From Cellulomonas sp. Root485 (GTDB lineage Bacteria > Actinomycetota > Actinomycetes > Actinomycetales > Cellulomonadaceae), in contig NZ_LMFC01000003.1 in assembly GCF_001426705.1 (NCBI RefSeq), positions 356,995 through 420,994 of the forward strand: a DNA stretch of 64,000 bases. The letters are read 5' to 3'. Position 1 is the first letter of the stretch. Every line of letters starts with the position of its first letter. The translations under genes were made by a program, and so were the position numbers. The notes beneath the pieces are model-generated. The model saw only the letters and a program-made list of their open reading frames with translations. It did not search any database and had not been told where the DNA came from. Positions 1-11,262 of the stretch are shown in pieces.

Positions 1-624
1 ATGTCGTCGAGCTGGAAGAAGCGCTCCGGCACGGCGTCGACCGACCAGGTGTTCGTGCACCCGGGTGCCGTGACCGAGCAGACCGTCACCCTGAACCTCA
101 ACGGCACCACGTTCCGGGACCTGTCGCTGGGGAGGCAGAAGCTCAGGAAGGGCAAGGACTACCAGCTCTCCGGCAGCACGCTGACCCTCCCGGCCGCGCT
201 GCTGCAGCGCCTGTCCGGCACGGGTGCCTACGGGACCAGCGCGGAGCTGGTGGCACGGTTCTCGCAGGGCGTGCCGTGGTCCATCGAGGTCGTCAACGCG
301 GACACCCCGGTCCTCTCCGACGCGACGGGGACGACCGACGCGTTCGCGGTCCCGACCGACTTCCGCGGCGACCGCCTGGCCACCATGGAGGCCCGCTACC
401 TCGACGGCTCCAACGCCGGCCCGCACGGGTGGACGTCGTTCAAGGAGTTCGACGTGACCTTCGCCCCCGACGCCTCGACCGGCACGATCCTGCTGCGGCC
501 GGCGTTCTTCGCCGAGGTCGCCGACGGCTCCCCCGTGGTGCTCACGTTCCACTTCTGGAGCGGCGCGACGGTCACGTACACCGTGGTCAGGACCGGGACG
601 GCGGTGGTCGGCAGCATCGGCTGA
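1..624 (+). CDS. C-terminal part of a secreted cellulase-like glycoside hydrolase (X2-type modules), 5' truncated
   Basis: The frame is open from base 1 to a TGA at 622-624 (207 codons). Residues about 27-100 match the X2 (CBM_X2) beta-sandwich seen in bacterial cellulases: a TLxLNGTTF strand, then GKDYxLSGSTLTL, then the xxARFSQGVPWxIEVV ending. Residues about 100-205 look like a second beta-rich accessory module ending in LTFHFWSGATVTYTVV. There is no signal peptide after the ATG at base 1 and no ribosome binding site can be seen, so this ATG is probably internal and the catalytic domain lies upstream of the window. It may help bind or present insoluble polysaccharide. A strong hairpin follows the stop codon. 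Family assignment is from motif recognition only. Confidence 0.72.
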   Translation: MSSSWKKRSGTASTDQVFVHPGAVTEQTVTLNLNGTTFRDLSLGRQKLRKGKDYQLSGSTLTLPAALLQRLSGTGAYGTSAELVARFSQGVPWSIEVVNADTPVLSDATGTTDAFAVPTDFRGDRLATMEARYLDGSNAGPHGWTSFKEFDVTFAPDASTGTILLRPAFFAEVADGSPVVLTFHFWSGATVTYTVVRTGTAVVGSIG

Positions 625-630
625 CCCGAG

Positions 631-660
631 CAGCCCGGTGCGGTCGCCCGCACCGGGCTG
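631..660 (+). terminator. Rho-independent-type hairpin after the X2 fragment
   Basis: A perfect 13-bp stem (CAGCCCGGTGCGG at 631-643 pairing with 648-660) with a 4-nt loop begins 6 nt after the stop codon. The U tract is poor, which is usual in high-GC actinobacteria. Confidence 0.75.
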
Positions 661-717
661 CTACGTTCCGGCGATGCCGATCCGGACGAACGGCCCGCTC
701 CCCGGCCAGGTGGTCCC

Positions 718-1695
718 GTGAAGGCCGCTGAGTACACCCGGTTCGGCCCGCCCGAGGTCCTCGAGGTGGTGGACCGGCCGCGGCCGACGCCACGCTCCGG
801 CGAGGTGCTGATCCGGGTCCACGCCACCACCGTGACCGCCGCCGAGTGCCACATGCGGCGGGGCCGGCCGCTGTGGGGGCGCGTCATCCTCGGCTTCCTC
901 CGGCCGCGGCGGCGGATGCGGCGGCTCGGGCTGGAGTTCGCGGGCCAGGTGGTCGAGGTCGGGTCGGACGTGACGCGCTGCGCGCCCGGCGACGAGGTCT
1001 TCGGGTTCACCGGCTTCCGGCTCGGCGCCGCGGCGGAGTACCTGTGCCTGCCGCAGTCCGCGTCGTTCGCGCCCAAGCCGGCCGGGGTGCCGTTCGCGCG
1101 AGCGGCGGCCGCGGTCGACGGCTCCACGACCGCGCTGTACTTCCTGCAGGGCAAGGCGCACGTCCGCGCGGGCCAGCGGGTCCTCGTCGTCGGGGCGTCG
1201 GGGAGCATCGGCACGTACGCCGTGCAGCTCGCGCACCGGTTCGGCGCCGAGGTCACCGGGGTGTGCAGCGGCCGGAACGCCGACCTCGTCCGGTCACTCG
1301 GAGCCGACCACGTCGTCGACCACACGCGTGAGGACTTCACGACGACCGGCGAGCGCTACGACGTCATCTTCGACACCGTGGGCCGCAGCTCGTTCGCGCG
1401 GTCCCGGGGGTCGCTCACCGAGCGCGGCTGCTACATGTCGACGGCGACCGGTCCGGTGAGCACGGTGCTGTCGCTCGTGACGCGGCTCGGTCGCGGACGA
1501 CGGGTGCTGTCGGGCATGTCGGTCGACAAGAACGCGTCGATGGCGTTCGTGGCGGGACTGCTCGCCGACGACGCACTCGAGGTCGTGATCGACCGCACGG
1601 TCCCGCTGGCCGACATCGTGGCGGCGCACCAGTACGTGGAGAGCGGGCGCAAGCGCGGGAACGTCGTCGTCGGGATCACCCCGGACGCGCTCTGA
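718..1695 (+). CDS. NAD(P)-dependent MDR-family oxidoreductase (quinone oxidoreductase-like)
   Basis: A 325-residue medium-chain dehydrogenase/reductase. It has the N-terminal GroES-like fold (PPEVLEVVDRP, then GxEVLIRVHATTV), a GDEVFGF turn near residue 91, and a Rossmann dinucleotide site VGASGSIG at 158-165. The cysteine and histidine ligands of zinc-dependent alcohol dehydrogenases are missing, so it belongs to the zinc-free quinone oxidoreductase / enoyl reductase-like branch. The start is a GTG at 718. It stands alone between the terminator at 631-660 and the xylanase promoter region; the substrate cannot be inferred. Confidence 0.85.
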   Translation: MKAAEYTRFGPPEVLEVVDRPRPTPRSGEVLIRVHATTVTAAECHMRRGRPLWGRVILGFLRPRRRMRRLGLEFAGQVVEVGSDVTRCAPGDEVFGFTGFRLGAAAEYLCLPQSASFAPKPAGVPFARAAAAVDGSTTALYFLQGKAHVRAGQRVLVVGASGSIGTYAVQLAHRFGAEVTGVCSGRNADLVRSLGADHVVDHTREDFTTTGERYDVIFDTVGRSSFARSRGSLTERGCYMSTATGPVSTVLSLVTRLGRGRRVLSGMSVDKNASMAFVAGLLADDALEVVIDRTVPLADIVAAHQYVESGRKRGNVVVGITPDAL

Positions 1696-1700
1696 GTTTC

Positions 1701-3811
<2,111 letters not shown>

Positions 3812-3854
3812 CGGCGGGGGTCCGGACGGACAGGGCCGGTCCGGACCGCTGAGG

Positions 3855-3888
3855 GAACGGCAGCCTCCCGCGAGGGGGGCTGCCGTTC
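3855..3888. terminator. Bidirectional hairpin terminator between convergent genes
   Basis: A 15-bp stem (3855-3869 with 3874-3888, one T-G wobble, GCGA loop) lies between the xylanase stop at 3811 and the end of the opposing GlsB-like gene at 3907. Confidence 0.8.
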
Positions 3889-3906
3889 TCGTTGCCCGGG
3901 CGGGCG

Positions 3907-4167
3907 TCAGGCCTTGGAGCGGTCGCCCACGAAGCGCCAGATCGCGGTCACGATGATCGCGCCGACGATGGAGCCGATGATGCCGCTGGGGCGCAGCTCG
4001 AGACCGTCGCCGTTCAGGAGGCTGGCCAGCAGGCCGCCGACGAAGGAGCCGACGAGCCCCGCGATGATCGCCATCGTCCAGTCGATCCGGCCGCGCTTGC
4101 GACCGAGGATCAGCTGCGCGAGCGCACCGATGAGCATGCCGAACAGGATCAGTCCGAGGATGAGCAT
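3907..4167 (-). CDS. GlsB/YeaQ/YmgE-family stress-response membrane protein
   Basis: An 86-residue, very hydrophobic protein with three predicted membrane segments (about 2-20, 30-50 and 62-80). The glycine-rich helices (GLVGSFVGGLLASLL and GIIGSIVGAIIV) and the short basic loop GRKRGRIDW after helix 1 are typical of the transglycosylase-associated/GlsB family, small inner-membrane proteins linked to general stress in other bacteria; their molecular role is not known. It is convergent with the xylanase gene and shares the terminator at 3855-3888. Confidence 0.85.
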   Translation of the reverse strand: MLILGLILFGMLIGALAQLILGRKRGRIDWTMAIIAGLVGSFVGGLLASLLNGDGLELRPSGIIGSIVGAIIVTAIWRFVGDRSKA

Positions 4168-4228
4168 GGGCCGAGACTAGGGCCACGCGGACTATTCGGG
4201 CAGCCCTTCCCGATCGGCGAGTTGGCGC

Positions 4229-4999
4229 CTACGGCGCGGCGTCGACCAGCACCGCGACGCCGTCGAGCAGCCGGGCCAGACCGAACTCGAACGCCCGGCG
4301 CGGGTCGTAGGCCGCCTGCTGCGCCTCGCCGGCGACGGGTCCGACGCGGGTGACCGTCGGGAACCGCTCCGGGTCGAACACGCGGTCGAGGATCGGAGCG
4401 GTGGCCTCCCACCACTCGGTCTCGGTGATCCCCGTGGCCTGCTCGGCGGCGACCTGGTCGACCACCCCCCGTGCGGTCCCGGCGACGAACCCTTCGATCA
4501 GCGTGAACACGGCGTCCATCGCGACCTCGTCGAGACCCGTTCCGTCCACCGCTCGGAGGCCGAGCTCGTACTTGGTGAGCACGCCGGGGCCGAGCGGCGG
4601 ACGACCCGACGCGGCGACCTGCAGCAGCCACGGGTGCCGCTCGTACTGCGCCCAGCTCGCCCGAGCGACCGCCTCGAGGCGGGCACGCCAGTGGTCGGCC
4701 GCCGGGGTGTACAGCGACGGGAACTCGCCGAGCGCGGTGTCGACCATGAGGTCGAGCAGCTCGGCCTTCGCCGGGACGTAGGTGTAGAGAGTCATCGCGC
4801 CGACGCCGAGGTCGGCGGCCAGGCGTCGCATCGAGAGTGCGCCGAGGCCCTCGGCGTCCGCGAGCGCGATCGCGGCGTCCACCACGCGGTCGACGGAGAG
4901 CCCCGCCTCGGCACCGCGGCCGCGGGGGGACGGCTCCACCAGCCGCCACAGCAGGGACAGGCTGCGGGCCGGGTCGCCCGTGCCGGTGATCTCCGTCAT
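4229..4999 (-). CDS. TetR/AcrR-family repressor of the adjacent drug-export operon
   Basis: A 256-residue regulator when started at the ATG at 4999, chosen because AGGATGAGG lies just upstream and because a longer frame to 5059 would run into the operator. The N-terminal helix-turn-helix spans about residues 40-80 (SVDRVVDAAIALADAEGLGALSMRRLAADLGVGAMTLYTYV), followed by a long helical ligand domain of the TetR_C type. It is transcribed away from the ABC/UvrA-like operon that starts at 5086, and a 17-bp palindrome lies between them. It probably represses that operon, and perhaps itself, until a toxic ligand binds. The ligand is unknown. Confidence 0.88.
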   Translation of the reverse strand: MTEITGTGDPARSLSLLWRLVEPSPRGRGAEAGLSVDRVVDAAIALADAEGLGALSMRRLAADLGVGAMTLYTYVPAKAELLDLMVDTALGEFPSLYTPAADHWRARLEAVARASWAQYERHPWLLQVAASGRPPLGPGVLTKYELGLRAVDGTGLDEVAMDAVFTLIEGFVAGTARGVVDQVAAEQATGITETEWWEATAPILDRVFDPERFPTVTRVGPVAGEAQQAAYDPRRAFEFGLARLLDGVAVLVDAAP

Positions 5000-5031
5000 G
5001 ACCCTCATCCTGCCCCGTCGGGAACAACCGG

Positions 5032-5081
5032 GTGACCCTCGGCGTTCCTTGTCGTACACTGTACGACTAGCCTTCAGGAGG
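5032..5081 (+). promoter_or_regulatory. Promoter, TetR operator and RBS of the DrrABC-like operon
   Basis: GTCGTACA-C-TGTACGAC at 5051-5067 is a perfect 8-1-8 palindrome. It overlaps a plausible -10 (TACACT, 5055-5060) that lies 17 nt after a -35-like GTGACC (5032-5037). A strong RBS, CAGGAGG, is at 5075-5081 before the ATG at 5086. Repressor binding would block RNA polymerase. The palindrome is seen directly; its assignment to the adjacent TetR protein is inferred. Confidence 0.7.
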
Positions 5082-5085
5082 ACAC

Positions 5086-6024
5086 ATGGCGATCAGGACG
5101 ACAGGGCTCACCCGCCGGTACGGCGAGACGACGGTGCTCGACGGGCTCGACCTCCGGGTGGAGGCGGGCACGGTGCACGGGCTGCTCGGCCCGAACGGCG
5201 CCGGCAAGACAACCGCCGTGCGGATCCTGTCCACGCTGCTGGACCCGCACGGCGGCACGGCGACCGTCGCCGGGTACGACGTGGTCCGCCAGGCCGCGCA
5301 GGTGCGCCGGCACGTCGGCCTCGTCGGCCAGCACGCGGCGGTCGACGAGATCCTCGGCGGCCGGGACAACCTCGTGATGTTCGGGCGGCTGTCCCACCTG
5401 GGTACCCGGCAGGCGCGTCGACGGGCCGACGAGCTGCTGGATCGGTTCGACCTCGTCGACGCCGCCGACCGTCCCGTGTCCACCTACTCCGGCGGGATGC
5501 GACGCCGCCTCGACCTGGCGGCCGGGCTGGTGCTGGACCCGACCGTGCTGCTGCTCGACGAGCCGACCACCGGCCTGGACCCCGCCGGTCGGCGCGAGGT
5601 GTGGCAGGCGGTCCGGGCGCTCGTCGCGGGCGGCACCGCCGTGCTGCTCACCACGCAGTACCTGGAGGAGGTCGACCAGCTGGCCTCGCAGGTGACGGTG
5701 CTCAACCACGGACGGGTCGCCGCCGAGGGGACGCCCGACGCGCTCAAGGCGTCGATCGGGCAGGACCGGCTCGACGTCGTCGTCCGGGACGAGGCCGACC
5801 TGCCCGCCGCGCAGTCCGCGCTGCGGGCCGTCGCCGGCGACGCCGAGATCGACCTCGACGGCCGGCGGGTCACCGCGACCGTCACGGACCGCGTCGCCGC
5901 CCTCACGCACGTGGTCCGGACGCTCGACGACGCCGGGATCGCCGTCGACGACGTGATCCTGCGCCGGCCGACGCTCGACGAAGTGTTCCTGCACCTGACC
6001 GGCTCGATGAAGGAGGCCTCATGA
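5086..6024 (+). CDS. ABC transporter ATP-binding protein, DrrA-type drug exporter
   Basis: A 312-residue ATPase of the daunorubicin-resistance DrrA family. Walker A GPNGAGKT is at 35-42, the signature begins at 135 (SGGMRRRLDLAAG), and Walker [14 protein letters not shown] carries D158/E159. The last ~100 residues form the extra regulatory domain of DrrA-type proteins, ending in PTLDEVFLHLTG. It is the first gene of a three-gene operon and overlaps the permease gene by four bases (ATGA). It would power export of a hydrophobic compound through the following permease. The nearby TetR gene and operator suggest induction by the substrate. Confidence 0.92.
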   Translation: MAIRTTGLTRRYGETTVLDGLDLRVEAGTVHGLLGPNGAGKTTAVRILSTLLDPHGGTATVAGYDVVRQAAQVRRHVGLVGQHAAVDEILGGRDNLVMFGRLSHLGTRQARRRADELLDRFDLVDAADRPVSTYSGGMRRRLDLAAGLVLDPTVLLLDEPTTGLDPAGRREVWQAVRALVAGGTAVLLTTQYLEEVDQLASQVTVLNHGRVAAEGTPDALKASIGQDRLDVVVRDEADLPAAQSALRAVAGDAEIDLDGRRVTATVTDRVAALTHVVRTLDDAGIAVDDVILRRPTLDEVFLHLTGSMKEAS

Positions 6025-6797
6025 CCTGGGCGCTGCGTGACTCCTGGACCGTGACCCTGCGCGACCTCGGGCACTGGCGGCGGCAGCCGTGGGACCTGCT
6101 CATCGGCCTGGCGTTCCCGATCCTGCTGCTGCTGATGTTCGGCTTCCTGCTCGGCGGCGCGATCGACGTGCCCGGCGGCTACATCGAGTTCCTCTTCCCC
6201 GGGATGCTCGCCGTGACCATGGCGTTCGGGCTCGAGAGCACCATGACCTACGTGTCGCAGGACGTGCAGCGCGGGGTGACCGACCGGTTCCGGTCGCTGC
6301 CGATGTCCCGCGCGGCGGTCCTGCTGGGTCGGGCGACCGCGGACATGCTCGCCAGCGTCGTCGGCCTCGCCGTGCTGCTCGTCGCGGGTCTGGTGATCGG
6401 GTGGCGGATCCACGAGGGCATCGGCAACGCGCTGGCCGGCGTAGCCCTGCTGCTGCTCCTGCGGTTCGCGTTCCTCTGGGTCGGGATCTACCTCGGCCTG
6501 CTGTTCCGCGGGCAGGGCGGCGTGGTGGCGGTCCAGATCCTCGTGTGGCCGTTCGTCTTCCTGTCGAACGCGTTCGTGCCCCTCTCGACGATGCCCGGCT
6601 GGCTGCAGGCGGTGTCGGCGTGGAACCCGGTCACGGCGACCGTCGCCGCGACGCGCGAGCTGTTCGGGAACCCGACCGTGGCGGGCACGGGCTGGGCGTC
6701 GGAGAACGTGGTGCTGCTGGCGGTCGTCTGGCCGGTCGTCCTGTCGGCGGTCTTTGCGACACTGGCCGTGCGGCGCTGGGCGCGGCTGGGGCGATGA
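6021..6797 (+). CDS. ABC-2 type permease, DrrB-type drug exporter
   Basis: A 258-residue membrane protein beginning with the ATG at 6021, which overlaps the previous stop. It shows about six hydrophobic segments: FPILLLLMFGFLLGG near residue 35, a second near 60-75, then helices near 105-130, 140-165, 170-195 and the C-terminal VVLLAVVWPVVLSAVFATLAV. The motif GVTDRFRSLPMSR before the third helix is characteristic of ABC-2 permeases of the DrrB/NodJ group. It pairs with the upstream ATPase to form the export channel. The stop lies just before the UvrA-like gene, so all three genes are probably translated together. Confidence 0.92.
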   Translation: MTWALRDSWTVTLRDLGHWRRQPWDLLIGLAFPILLLLMFGFLLGGAIDVPGGYIEFLFPGMLAVTMAFGLESTMTYVSQDVQRGVTDRFRSLPMSRAAVLLGRATADMLASVVGLAVLLVAGLVIGWRIHEGIGNALAGVALLLLLRFAFLWVGIYLGLLFRGQGGVVAVQILVWPFVFLSNAFVPLSTMPGWLQAVSAWNPVTATVAATRELFGNPTVAGTGWASENVVLLAVVWPVVLSAVFATLAVRRWARLGR

Positions 6798-6817
6798 CGA
6801 TCTCGAAGGAGAACTCT

Positions 6818-9097
6818 GTGCACGACGCGATCCGGATCCGCGGTGGTCGGGAGAACAACCTCAAGGGTGTCGACGTCGACGTGCCCAAGCGCCAGATCAC
6901 CGTCTTCACGGGGGTGTCCGGCTCGGGCAAGTCGTCGTTGGCGTTCGACACCATCGCGGCCGAGAGCCAGCGCCTGCTGAACGAGACGCACTCGGCGTTC
7001 ATCCAGAACTTCCTGCCGCCGTCGCCGCAGCCCGAGGCCGACGAGCTCACCGGGCTGACCGCGTCGATCGTCGTCGACCAGCAGCCGATGGGTGGCTCGT
7101 CGCGCTCGACGGTCGGCACCGCGACCGACACCTACGCCGGGATGCGCCGGGTCTGGTCCCGGATGGGGGTCCCGAACCTGGGCACGCCCATCGCGTTCTC
7201 GTTCAACGACCCCCGCGGCATGTGTCCCGACTGCGAGGGCATCGGGAACGTGGCGGCCATCGACGAGGACGCCCTCGTCGACCCGGCCAAGTCGCTCCTG
7301 GAGGGGGCGATCGACTTCCCGAACTTCCAGGTCGACTCCTGGTACTGGAAGGTCTACGCGGAGTGCGGGTTCTACCCGGCAGACCAGCCGGTCGGGTCCT
7401 TCACGCCCGAGCAGCGCCAGCTGTTCCTCTACGGTCCCGACGAGGCGCCGAAGAAGGGCGCGAAGGTCGCCGTCTCGGGGATGTCGCTCACGTACGAGGC
7501 CCTCGTCCCGAAGCTGAAGCGGCTCTACCTGACCAAGAACCCCGAGCAGCTCCAGCCGCACATGCGGGCCGCGGTCGAGCGCATCTCCACCCGGGGCGCC
7601 TGCCCGGCCTGCGGAGGCTCACGCCTCAACGAGGCCGCGCGCGGTTCGCTGGTGGGCGGACGGTCGATCGCGGAGTGTGCGGACCTGCAGGTCAGCGACC
7701 TGGCGCCGTTCATCCGCGGCCTCGACGCCCCCGAGCACCGGCCGATGCTCGACGACCTGGCGGACCGGCTCGACGCCCTGGTGCACATCGGGCTCGGGTA
7801 CCTCTCCCTCAGCCGCGAGTCCACCAGCCTGTCCGGCGGGGAGTCGCAGCGGGTCAAGATGGTCCGGCATCTGGGCTCCGCGCTGACCGACGTCACGTAC
7901 GTGTTCGACGAGCCCTCCGTCGGGCTGCACCCGCACGACGTGCACCGCATGAACGAGCTCCTGGTCGCGCTGCGGGCCAAGGGCAACACCGTCCTGGTGG
8001 TCGAGCACAAGCCCGAGGTCATCGAGATCGCGGACCACATCATCGACATGGGTCCGGGAGCCGGTGGCGCCGGCGGTGAGGTCGTCTACGCGGGCGGCCT
8101 CGACGGGCTGCGGACGTCGGGCACCCTCACCGGCAACCACCTCACCAGCCACCAGCCGCTGAAGACTCAGGTGCGCTCGTCGGACGGTGCGCTCTCCCTC
8201 ACGGGCGCGAGCCTGCACAACCTGCAGGACGTGTCCGTCGACATCCCGCGCGGCGTCCTCACCGTCGTCACGGGCGTGGCGGGCTCCGGCAAGAGCTCGC
8301 TGATCCGTGGCGTCCTGCCCAAGCGGTTCCCTGACATCGTCGTGGTCGACCAGGCCACCACCCGCGGCTCCCGCCGGTCCAACTCGGCCACCTACACGGG
8401 CATGCTCGACACCATCCGCAAGCTGTTCGCCAAGGCCAACGGCGTCAAGCCCGCCCTGTTCAGCGCCAACTCGGAGGGCGCCTGCCCCGAGTGCGGCGGG
8501 CTCGGGATCATCTACACCGACCTGGGCAACTTCGAGCCGATGAAGTCGACGTGCGAGGTGTGCGGCGGGCGCCGGTACACCGAGGAGGTGCTCGGCTACA
8601 CGCTGCGCGGGCAGTCGATCGCGGACGTCCTGGAGATGTCGGTGGTGGAGGCCCGGGAGTTCTTCGTCGACCGCTCCGAGAAGGCCCTCGCCTCCACGCT
8701 CGCCGCCATGGACGACGTCGGCATCGGCTACCTGACCCTCGGCCAGCCGCTGTCCACCCTGTCCGGGGGCGAGCGGCAGCGGCTCAAGCTGGCCATCGAG
8801 CTGGCCTCACCCGCCGACGTCTACGTCCTCGACGAGCCGACCACCGGCCTGCACATGTCCGACGTCGACCGGCTCATCGGGCTCATCGACCGGTTCGTCG
8901 ACGCCGGGTCCACGGTCATCGTCATCGAGCACAACCTCGACGTGATCTCCCGCGCCGACCACGTGCTCGACCTCGGCCCCGGCGCGGGTGCCGCCGGCGG
9001 ACGCGTCGTCTTCGCCGGCCCCCCGGCCGACCTGGTGGCCGTCCAGGACTCCCTCACCGGCGAGCACCTGGCCCGCCGGCACGGCCTCCCGCGCTAG
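6818..9097 (+). CDS. UvrA-like ATPase (DrrC-type), linked to drug resistance
   Basis: A 759-residue UvrA paralogue, shorter than the roughly 950 residues of housekeeping UvrA. The GTG at 6818 is preferred because AAGGAG lies at 6806-6811; an ATG at 6794 would overlap the permease stop. Two ABC modules are present: Walker [10 protein letters not shown] (K38) and GVAGSGKSS (K492), signatures [12 protein letters not shown] and [12 protein letters not shown], and two zinc-binding CxxC pairs (CPDCEG...CPACGG and CPECGG...CEVCGG). Its small size suggests loss of most of the UvrB-binding region. A UvrA homologue next to DrrA/DrrB recalls the drrABC resistance genes of anthracycline producers. It may remove a DNA-binding drug from DNA. 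Confidence 0.9.
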   Translation: MHDAIRIRGGRENNLKGVDVDVPKRQITVFTGVSGSGKSSLAFDTIAAESQRLLNETHSAFIQNFLPPSPQPEADELTGLTASIVVDQQPMGGSSRSTVGTATDTYAGMRRVWSRMGVPNLGTPIAFSFNDPRGMCPDCEGIGNVAAIDEDALVDPAKSLLEGAIDFPNFQVDSWYWKVYAECGFYPADQPVGSFTPEQRQLFLYGPDEAPKKGAKVAVSGMSLTYEALVPKLKRLYLTKNPEQLQPHMRAAVERISTRGACPACGGSRLNEAARGSLVGGRSIAECADLQVSDLAPFIRGLDAPEHRPMLDDLADRLDALVHIGLGYLSLSRESTSLSGGESQRVKMVRHLGSALTDVTYVFDEPSVGLHPHDVHRMNELLVALRAKGNTVLVVEHKPEVIEIADHIIDMGPGAGGAGGEVVYAGGLDGLRTSGTLTGNHLTSHQPLKTQVRSSDGALSLTGASLHNLQDVSVDIPRGVLTVVTGVAGSGKSSLIRGVLPKRFPDIVVVDQATTRGSRRSNSATYTGMLDTIRKLFAKANGVKPALFSANSEGACPECGGLGIIYTDLGNFEPMKSTCEVCGGRRYTEEVLGYTLRGQSIADVLEMSVVEAREFFVDRSEKALASTLAAMDDVGIGYLTLGQPLSTLSGGERQRLKLAIELASPADVYVLDEPTTGLHMSDVDRLIGLIDRFVDAGSTVIVIEHNLDVISRADHVLDLGPGAGAAGGRVVFAGPPADLVAVQDSLTGEHLARRHGLPR

Positions 9098-9100
9098 CGA

Positions 9101-9168
9101 CGAGATCGTGGGTTCGACCCGAGATCGTGGGTGCGCACCGACGTTCTCGCGCCGGACCCACGATCTCG
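9101..9168. repeat. Intergenic double-inverted repeat, GAGATCGTGGG version, copy 1
   Basis: Two direct units CGAGATCGTGGGT (from 9101 and 9120) are followed by two inverted units (an imperfect one near 9140-9151 and CCCACGATCTCG at 9157-9168). It fills the gap between two convergent operons ending at 9097 and 9185, so it may act as a bidirectional terminator. Related copies are at 32652, 41454 and 42585. Confidence 0.8.
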
Positions 9169-9184
9169 ACCGGGTCCGGCGGGA

Positions 9185-10180
9185 TCAGCCGACGTCGCGG
9201 CGGCGGAACACGAGCAGGGCGGCGCCTGCGATGACCGCCGCCACGGCGGCCAGGTAGATCCCGCCCTGCGTCTGCGAGACGACGTGGGAGACCCCGGTGC
9301 ACGACGACCCGGCCGCGGTGGTCGCGCACTCGGTGAGGTAGTACGTGGCCGACCCTTGGACCCAGGCGGTCACGTTGGTGACCAGCGTCCACGGCTGCAG
9401 CTGCTCGACCTGGTTGGCGAGGATCACCTCGACGAGCACGAGCCAGCCCATCACGACCCCGAGCACCGCCGCCGTGTGCCGCGCCAGGAAGCCCAGGGCG
9501 GCACCGATCACGGCCACGACGGGCGCCAGGGCGACGATGCGCAGCGCGACGTCGACGGGCGAGCTCAATTCCGACGTCCCCGCGGCGTCCATCGTGTCGA
9601 AGTACCGGTAGGAGAGCCACGAGGCGCCGAGCATGATGCCCACCCCGACGGCAGCGACCGGGATGATCCCGAACGCGGCCGCGAGCACCTTGCTCAGGTA
9701 GACCCGCACGCGGCGCGGGGCGAACGTCAGCCAGTTGCCGATCGAGCCGGTCGAGAACTCGGCGGACACGAAGCTCCCGGCGAGCAGGAGGGGCGCCAGC
9801 ACGAACACGACGGAGACCGACGTGAGCAGGCCGGAGGTGTCCCGGTCGAAGGACGGCTCCCCACCCAGCCAGTTCTCGAGCTTCGGCTCCATCTGGTCAC
9901 AGGCCCAGTCGACGGCGTCGGGGTCCTCAGCGATCTCCTTCTCGGCCGCCTCCCCCTCCTCGCAGTCGGCGACCCACTGCTCGCCGTTCTCCTCGAAGTC
10001 CGCGAGCGCCTGCTCGTAGTACACCTGCGCCTGGTCGATCTCCGCCTGCGACGGAGGAGCGGCGGCCTGCCACGCCGCGAACGCCGCGAGGCAGCAGATG
10101 ACCAGGACACCCGCGACCCCGAGCCGGATCAGCGTGCGCGACGCGAACCGGTCGAGCTCGACCCGCAGCAGCCGGCTCAT
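9185..10180 (-). CDS. ABC transporter permease (ABC-2 family)
   Basis: A 331-residue membrane protein. One N-terminal helix (about residues 18-38) is followed by a strongly acidic, cysteine-containing external loop of roughly 70 residues, then five further helices from about 115 to the C-terminal AALLVFRRRD. The pattern of one helix, large loop and SAEFSTGSIGNWLTFAPRR is typical of ABC-2 permeases that work with a separate ATPase. Its ATG overlaps the stop of the upstream ATPase gene by four bases. The two acidic-loop cysteines and another pair in the last loop (ECATTAAGSSC) may form disulfides outside the cell. Substrate unknown. Confidence 0.85.
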   Translation of the reverse strand: MSRLLRVELDRFASRTLIRLGVAGVLVICCLAAFAAWQAAAPPSQAEIDQAQVYYEQALADFEENGEQWVADCEEGEAAEKEIAEDPDAVDWACDQMEPKLENWLGGEPSFDRDTSGLLTSVSVVFVLAPLLLAGSFVSAEFSTGSIGNWLTFAPRRVRVYLSKVLAAAFGIIPVAAVGVGIMLGASWLSYRYFDTMDAAGTSELSSPVDVALRIVALAPVVAVIGAALGFLARHTAAVLGVVMGWLVLVEVILANQVEQLQPWTLVTNVTAWVQGSATYYLTECATTAAGSSCTGVSHVVSQTQGGIYLAAVAAVIAGAALLVFRRRDVG

Positions 10181-11163
10181 GACGCCTCCTCGGCGTGGTG
10201 CGCGGGTCGGTGCTCGCCCGCCGGTGGAGGCGCGTGCGTCCCCGGTCCCCGGCCCGCGGTGAGCTCGAGGAAGACGGACTCGAGGTCGACGCGGACGGGC
10301 ACCAGCTCGTCGACGAAAAGCTGCTGGCTCGCGAGCGCCTCGGTGATGCTCGCCGGCGGCACCCCGCCGTCGACCAGCAGGTACCGGCCCTCGGTCCGCA
10401 CCGTCCACCCCTGCGCACCGAGGACGCGCTGGGCGCCCGGCACGTCGGCGATCCCCACCCGCACGGTGCCTGCGGCGCCCGCCCCGATGAGGTCGGCGAC
10501 GCGGCCGCTGGCGATGAGCTCGCCGCGGGCGATGATCGACACCGTGTCCGCCACCTGCTCGACCTCGGCCAGGATGTGGCTGGACACCAGGACGGTCTTG
10601 CCACGCTCCGCGAGCCCGCGCATGGTGCCGCGGATCTCGCGGATGCCCGCCGGGTCCAGGCCGTTCGTCGGCTCGTCGAAGATGAGCAGGTCCGGATCCT
10701 TCAGCAGCGTGGCCGCGATGGCGAGCCGCTGCTTCATGCCCAGCGAGTAGCCCTTGTAGCGGTCGTCTGCCCGGTCCAGCAGCCCGACGTCCGAGAGGAC
10801 CACGTCGACCAGCGTCGTCGGGGCGTCGATCGCCCGGGCGAGCATCGTGAGGTTCTTGCGGCCGGAGAAGCTGGGAAAGAACTTCGGCTGCTCGACGATC
10901 GCCCCGACCCGGCCGATGACGTCCGGCAGCCGCTCCGGCACTGTCTGGCCGAACAGCGTCATGGTCCCGGAGTCCGCGCGGATCAGGCCCAGCAGCATCC
11001 GGATCGTCGTCGTCTTGCCCGCCCCGTTCGGGCCGAGGAAGCCGTGCACGCCACCGATGGGCACGTCCAGGTCGAGCCCGCCGACGGCGACCGACCGCTG
11101 ACCGCGGCGGTGGCGGTACGTCTTGCGCAGGCCCCGGGTGGAGATGGCGAGGTCCGTCGGCAC
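10177..11163 (-). CDS. ABC transporter ATP-binding protein
   Basis: A 328-residue ATPase with Walker A GPNGAGKT (44-51), a Q-loop near EQPKFFPSF (91-99), the signature YSLGMKQRLAIA (139-150) and Walker B LLIFDEPTNGLDP (159-171). The SLGMKQRL signature is the variant common in bacitracin/lantibiotic-type and general ABC-2 exporters. A C-terminal region of about 100 residues follows, ending in a His/Pro-rich tail. It overlaps the permease gene by four bases, so the two form a transporter pair. No regulator is linked, and the 99-bp gap upstream shows no clear operator. Confidence 0.9.
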   Translation of the reverse strand: MPTDLAISTRGLRKTYRHRRGQRSVAVGGLDLDVPIGGVHGFLGPNGAGKTTTIRMLLGLIRADSGTMTLFGQTVPERLPDVIGRVGAIVEQPKFFPSFSGRKNLTMLARAIDAPTTLVDVVLSDVGLLDRADDRYKGYSLGMKQRLAIAATLLKDPDLLIFDEPTNGLDPAGIREIRGTMRGLAERGKTVLVSSHILAEVEQVADTVSIIARGELIASGRVADLIGAGAAGTVRVGIADVPGAQRVLGAQGWTVRTEGRYLLVDGGVPPASITEALASQQLFVDELVPVRVDLESVFLELTAGRGPGTHAPPPAGEHRPAHHAEEAS

Positions 11164-11262
11164 GTCGCTGTGTCCCTTCGACGATCAGGCGGGAACGGAC
11201 CGGGCGCCCGGTCGCGTGCACGGTACCGGGTCACCGCCAGGCCGCGGGCCGCAATCGACCCG

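Noticed and set aside
5000..5059. Longer N-terminus for the TetR protein (start at 5059)
   Set aside because: It would place the start codon in the operator palindrome; the added residues are Arg-rich shadow sequence, and an RBS exists for the ATG at 4999.
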